Origin: Hyphomicrobiales bacterium
GTDB taxonomy: Bacteria; Pseudomonadota; Alphaproteobacteria; Rhizobiales; NORP267
Assembly: GCA_021775875.1 (NCBI GenBank)
Contig: JAJFHA010000024.1
Span: 1 to 64,000 of the forward strand
Direction of reading: 5' to 3'
Length of the DNA: 64,000 nt
The translations under genes and the position numbers were made by a program. The notes below the pieces were generated by a model. The model searched no databases. It was not told the origin of the DNA and worked only from the letters and a program-made list of their open reading frames with translations. Positions 61,510 through 64,000 of this stretch are shown here, one piece after another (position 1 is the stretch's first letter; each line of letters opens with the position of its first letter).

Positions 61510-63234
61510 ATGAAAACTAATATCGTGAAATCACAAATTGGCGCCGCACCGGCCAGATCGGGGAGCCGACTGTGGCTCTGGCTGGTGGGTGTCATCGTCT
61601 TGATAGCGATAGTGCCGATTATCGCCATTCTGGTGATAGCAATCAAATCCGAGAATAATATCTGGCCTCATCTGGTCTCAACCGTGCTACCGCGCGCCGC
61701 TTTCGATACCGCCCTGTTGTTGACAGGCGTTGGCCTGCTAACCCTGATTACTGGCACCAGCACAGCCTGGTTGGTGACCATGTACCGGTTTCCGGGCAGC
61801 CGGATATTTTCCTGGGCGTTACTATTGCCGCTCGCCATGCCCACCTACATCATGGCCTATTGCTATGTTGAATTGCTGGATTTTTCAGGTCCGGTTCAGG
61901 CGGCTCTGCGCGAGTTGACCGGATGGCGGACCAGCAGGGATTATTGGTTTCCTGAAATCCGCTCAACCGGCGGCGCGGTTTTTGTAATCGCCAGCGTTCT
62001 CTATCCATATGTTTACCTGACCGCACGGAGCGCGTTTCTGGCTCAATCGGTCTGTGTGCTCGATGTCAGCAGAACATTGGGGGCGGGGCCATGGAGCAGT
62101 TTTCGCCATGTAGCAATTCCGCTGGCGCGCCCGGCTTTGGTTGCCGGTGTCACCATCGCCTTGATGGAGACGTTGAATGATATCGGTGCGGTTGAGTTTT
62201 TTGGCGTCAGAACCCTGACCGTCACGATCTATACAACCTGGCTCGGGCGTGGGTCGTTATCCGGTGCGGCGCAGCTTGCTTGTGTGTTGCTGGTCATCAT
62301 AATGGTTCTGCTTTGGTTGGAGCGCTGGAGCCGTCGCAACCAGCGGTTCCACCACACTTCAGGTAAATATCATGACCTGCCCGCCAGGCAATTGGGGCGT
62401 TGGCCGGCCCTGGCCGCCAGCCTGTTTTGCGCCGCGCCTATCATGGCCGGGTTTTTTGTGCCCGCGAGTCTGCTTGGTGTTTACGCCTATGCCCGCATTG
62501 GCACCCCCGATAGCGGGTCTTTTTTGGGACTTGCAGGTAACAGCCTGCTGCTTTCGATGTCTGCGGCGGTGGCTGCAATTCTGGCTGGATTAGTCCTGGT
62601 ATATGCACGCCGGTTGGTATCCTGGCGACCGCTTCACGCGCTAACGCGGCTGGCAAGCATTGGCTATGCGGTTCCGGGAACCGTGCTCGCAATCGGTGTG
62701 CTGATCCCGCTTGCCGCTTTGGACAATCTAATCGATGGCTGGATGACCAGCTTCTTTGGTATCTCAACCGGGTTGATTTTGAGTGGCACGATTTTTGCGC
62801 TTGTTCTGACCTATACGATCAGGTTTCTGGCAATTTCCCACGGCGCTATCGAAGCCGGGTTAGGGAAAGTCAGTCCGAACCTGTCGCTCGCTGCGCGCAC
62901 GTTGGGGCGAAGCGCCGGGAGCACATTGCGGGAAATCGACCTGCCAATGATCCGTCCGGCGCTTGTCACGGCGGCCTTGCTGGTTTTTGTCGATTCTATG
63001 AAAGAGTTACCGGCAACTTTGCTGCTACGCCCGTTCAATTTCGAAACCCTGGCAACCCGGGTCTATACCTATGCCTCGATCGAGCGGTTTGAAGACGCCG
63101 CCCTTCCAGCCCTCACAATCGTCGCAGTCGGACTGGTCCCGGTCATTATCCTGAGCGCCACCATCCGGCTTGCTTTTCGCAAGGATCGTATCCAGCCGAC
63201 ATCAACAGCGCCCACGCTCTCCGCGCATCATTGA
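61510..63234 (+). CDS. ferric iron-type ABC transporter permease (FbpB family)
   Basis: A 574-residue permease made of two fused binding-protein-dependent transport domains. Each has an EAA loop: [20 protein letters not shown] in the first half and [20 protein letters not shown] in the second. The size and double-EAA layout are those of FbpB/SfuB ferric permeases. Cognate ATPase and binding protein genes are not seen in the window. It lies after the bacterioferritin gene, consistent with iron uptake and storage. Its stop overlaps the convergent ligase gene by seven bases. Confidence 0.85.
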   Translation: MKTNIVKSQIGAAPARSGSRLWLWLVGVIVLIAIVPIIAILVIAIKSENNIWPHLVSTVLPRAAFDTALLLTGVGLLTLITGTSTAWLVTMYRFPGSRIFSWALLLPLAMPTYIMAYCYVELLDFSGPVQAALRELTGWRTSRDYWFPEIRSTGGAVFVIASVLYPYVYLTARSAFLAQSVCVLDVSRTLGAGPWSSFRHVAIPLARPALVAGVTIALMETLNDIGAVEFFGVRTLTVTIYTTWLGRGSLSGAAQLACVLLVIIMVLLWLERWSRRNQRFHHTSGKYHDLPARQLGRWPALAASLFCAAPIMAGFFVPASLLGVYAYARIGTPDSGSFLGLAGNSLLLSMSAAVAAILAGLVLVYARRLVSWRPLHALTRLASIGYAVPGTVLAIGVLIPLAALDNLIDGWMTSFFGISTGLILSGTIFALVLTYTIRFLAISHGAIEAGLGKVSPNLSLAARTLGRSAGSTLREIDLPMIRPALVTAALLVFVDSMKELPATLLLRPFNFETLATRVYTYASIERFEDAALPALTIVAVGLVPVIILSATIRLAFRKDRIQPTSTAPTLSAHH

Positions 63235-64000
63235 CGTAATTCAGGCAGATCGACAAACAAATCCAAAGCTTCCGGATTGGCCAGCGCTTCCCGGTTTTTG
63301 ATGTTGCGGCCATGTACCACATCGCGAACGGCAATTTCAGTGATCTTGCCGGATTTGGTGCGCGGGATATCGCTGACCGCGACAATCACTGCCGGTACAT
63401 GGCGAGGCGAAGCGCCGATGCGGATGTTTTTCTTGATAAGGTTGGTTAGATCATCATCAAGTTCTACACCGTCAGCAAGAATGACAAACAGGACCACGCG
63501 GGTATCAAAATCCCATGTCTGCCCGATCGCCAATGCTTCGGTGATTTCGGACATTTTTTCGACCTGCGCATAAATTTCAGATGTGCCAATCCGCACGCCG
63601 CCCGGGTTCAGGGTCGCATCCGAGCGGCCATGAATAAAGACGCCACCATGTTCGGACCATTCGGCAAAATCCCCTTGGCACCAAACATTGTCGTAGCGGG
63701 CAAAATACGCATCATGATATTTTGATCCGTCGTCGTTCCAGAACTTGATCGGCATGGAGGGAAACGGAATTGTGCAGACAAGCTCACCTTTGCCTTCAGA
63801 CATTGGCTTGCTGTCATCGTCCCAAATCTCAACCGCCATGCCGAGCGCGGGAGCTTGAATTTCTCCGGTCCAGACCGGAGAGGTAGAATCGCCACCCACA
63901 AAACAGCCGCAAATGTCTGTGCCCCCGGACATGGAGGCCAGGTGAACATCTTGCTTGATTGCCTCATGGACGAATTCAAAGCTTTCAGGCACCAACGGGG
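63228..64000 (-). CDS. acetoacetyl-CoA synthetase, C-terminal part (runs off the window)
   Basis: A 257-codon open frame with no start inside the window. It contains [14 protein letters not shown] (A5-like motif), [20 protein letters not shown], the [19 protein letters not shown] hinge and the C-terminal catalytic lysine in [10 protein letters not shown]. These match acetoacetate-CoA ligases, which make acetoacetyl-CoA from acetoacetate, ATP and CoA. Roughly the last 40 percent of the usual 650 residues is present. It converges with the permease gene and overlaps its end. Confidence 0.87.
   Translation of the reverse strand, partial: PLVPESFEFVHEAIKQDVHLASMSGGTDICGCFVGGDSTSPVWTGEIQAPALGMAVEIWDDDSKPMSEGKGELVCTIPFPSMPIKFWNDDGSKYHDAYFARYDNVWCQGDFAEWSEHGGVFIHGRSDATLNPGGVRIGTSEIYAQVEKMSEITEALAIGQTWDFDTRVVLFVILADGVELDDDLTNLIKKNIRIGASPRHVPAVIVAVSDIPRTKSGKITEIAVRDVVHGRNIKNREALANPEALDLFVDLPELRQ

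Noticed and set aside
1-64000. CRISPR arrays, cas genes, or phage structural genes
   Set aside because: No regularly spaced repeats and no Cas-like or phage morphogenesis proteins were seen in the translated sequence.

Overview
The window looks like a piece of an alphaproteobacterial chromosome. The evidence is a tRNA-His with A73 and no G-1 (58122-58198), a PleC/DivJ/PdhS-type histidine kinase (58535-60823), alphaproteobacterial intergenic palindromes (46952-47178) and a catabolic style based on TRAP and ABC uptake with CoA thioesters. It is mostly chromosomal accessory metabolism. Decayed mobile DNA lies at the left end (IS3-family transposase tail, RTX fragment), and an old integration scar sits next to the tRNA.

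Layout. 1-4250: IS3 tail, a racemase-family protein without its cysteines, RTX remnant, alpha/beta hydrolase plus metY, and a frameshifted remnant. 4248-7022: an EmrAB-type efflux pair with emrA bracketed by a diverged direct repeat. 7398-9007: an overlapping gene pair that looks like a two-protein replacement for tRNA-modifying MnmC. 9019-12246: a DMT permease and a chemoreceptor. 12391-22750: a divergent cluster for pyrimidine-like N-heterocycles, with malonyl-CoA synthetase, an M20 carbamoyl-amidohydrolase, a BMP-type nucleobase/nucleoside ABC importer, a CodA-like deaminase, CoxG and RutE.

22981-49266 is the main catabolic island. It encodes an aryl-CoA FAD monooxygenase, a benzoate-CoA-ligase-family enzyme, IorAB, a TRAP transporter, a TetR regulator with an EthD protein, two MaoC-type proteins, a thiolase, a HyuA/HyuB ATP-dependent amidohydrolase, an acyl-CoA dehydrogenase, a two-subunit B12 mutase, a three-subunit molybdenum hydroxylase, a class III CoA transferase and an SDR. 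Read as a pathway, these match step for step the CoA-dependent indole-3-acetate route known from anaerobic denitrifiers: hydroxylation at C2, ATP-dependent lactam opening, CoA transfer, carbon-skeleton rearrangement, decarboxylating oxidation and beta-oxidation to 2-aminobenzoyl-CoA. Here a 2-aminobenzoyl-CoA-monooxygenase-like flavoprotein is added, which would make the route aerobic. Mutase active-site positions support a carboxylate-bearing substrate. Three TTTTAC-N6-GTAAAA-type palindromes tie the TetR gene to the main operon and the TRAP operon. The substrate assignment is an inference from family membership and gene order.

49267-64000: a DMT permease, a small Tat-signal Asp/Arg-rich peptide gene upstream of a JmjC/ROX-type oxygenase, a SprA-family protein, an ExbB-ExbD-ExbD-TonB operon (one ExbD apparently starting at CTG), a PiT phosphate permease between tRNA-His and a partial copy of its 3' end, a histidine kinase, a bacterioferritin lacking the haem-ligand Met52, a ferric-type ABC permease, and the C-terminal part of an acetoacetyl-CoA synthetase running off the right edge.
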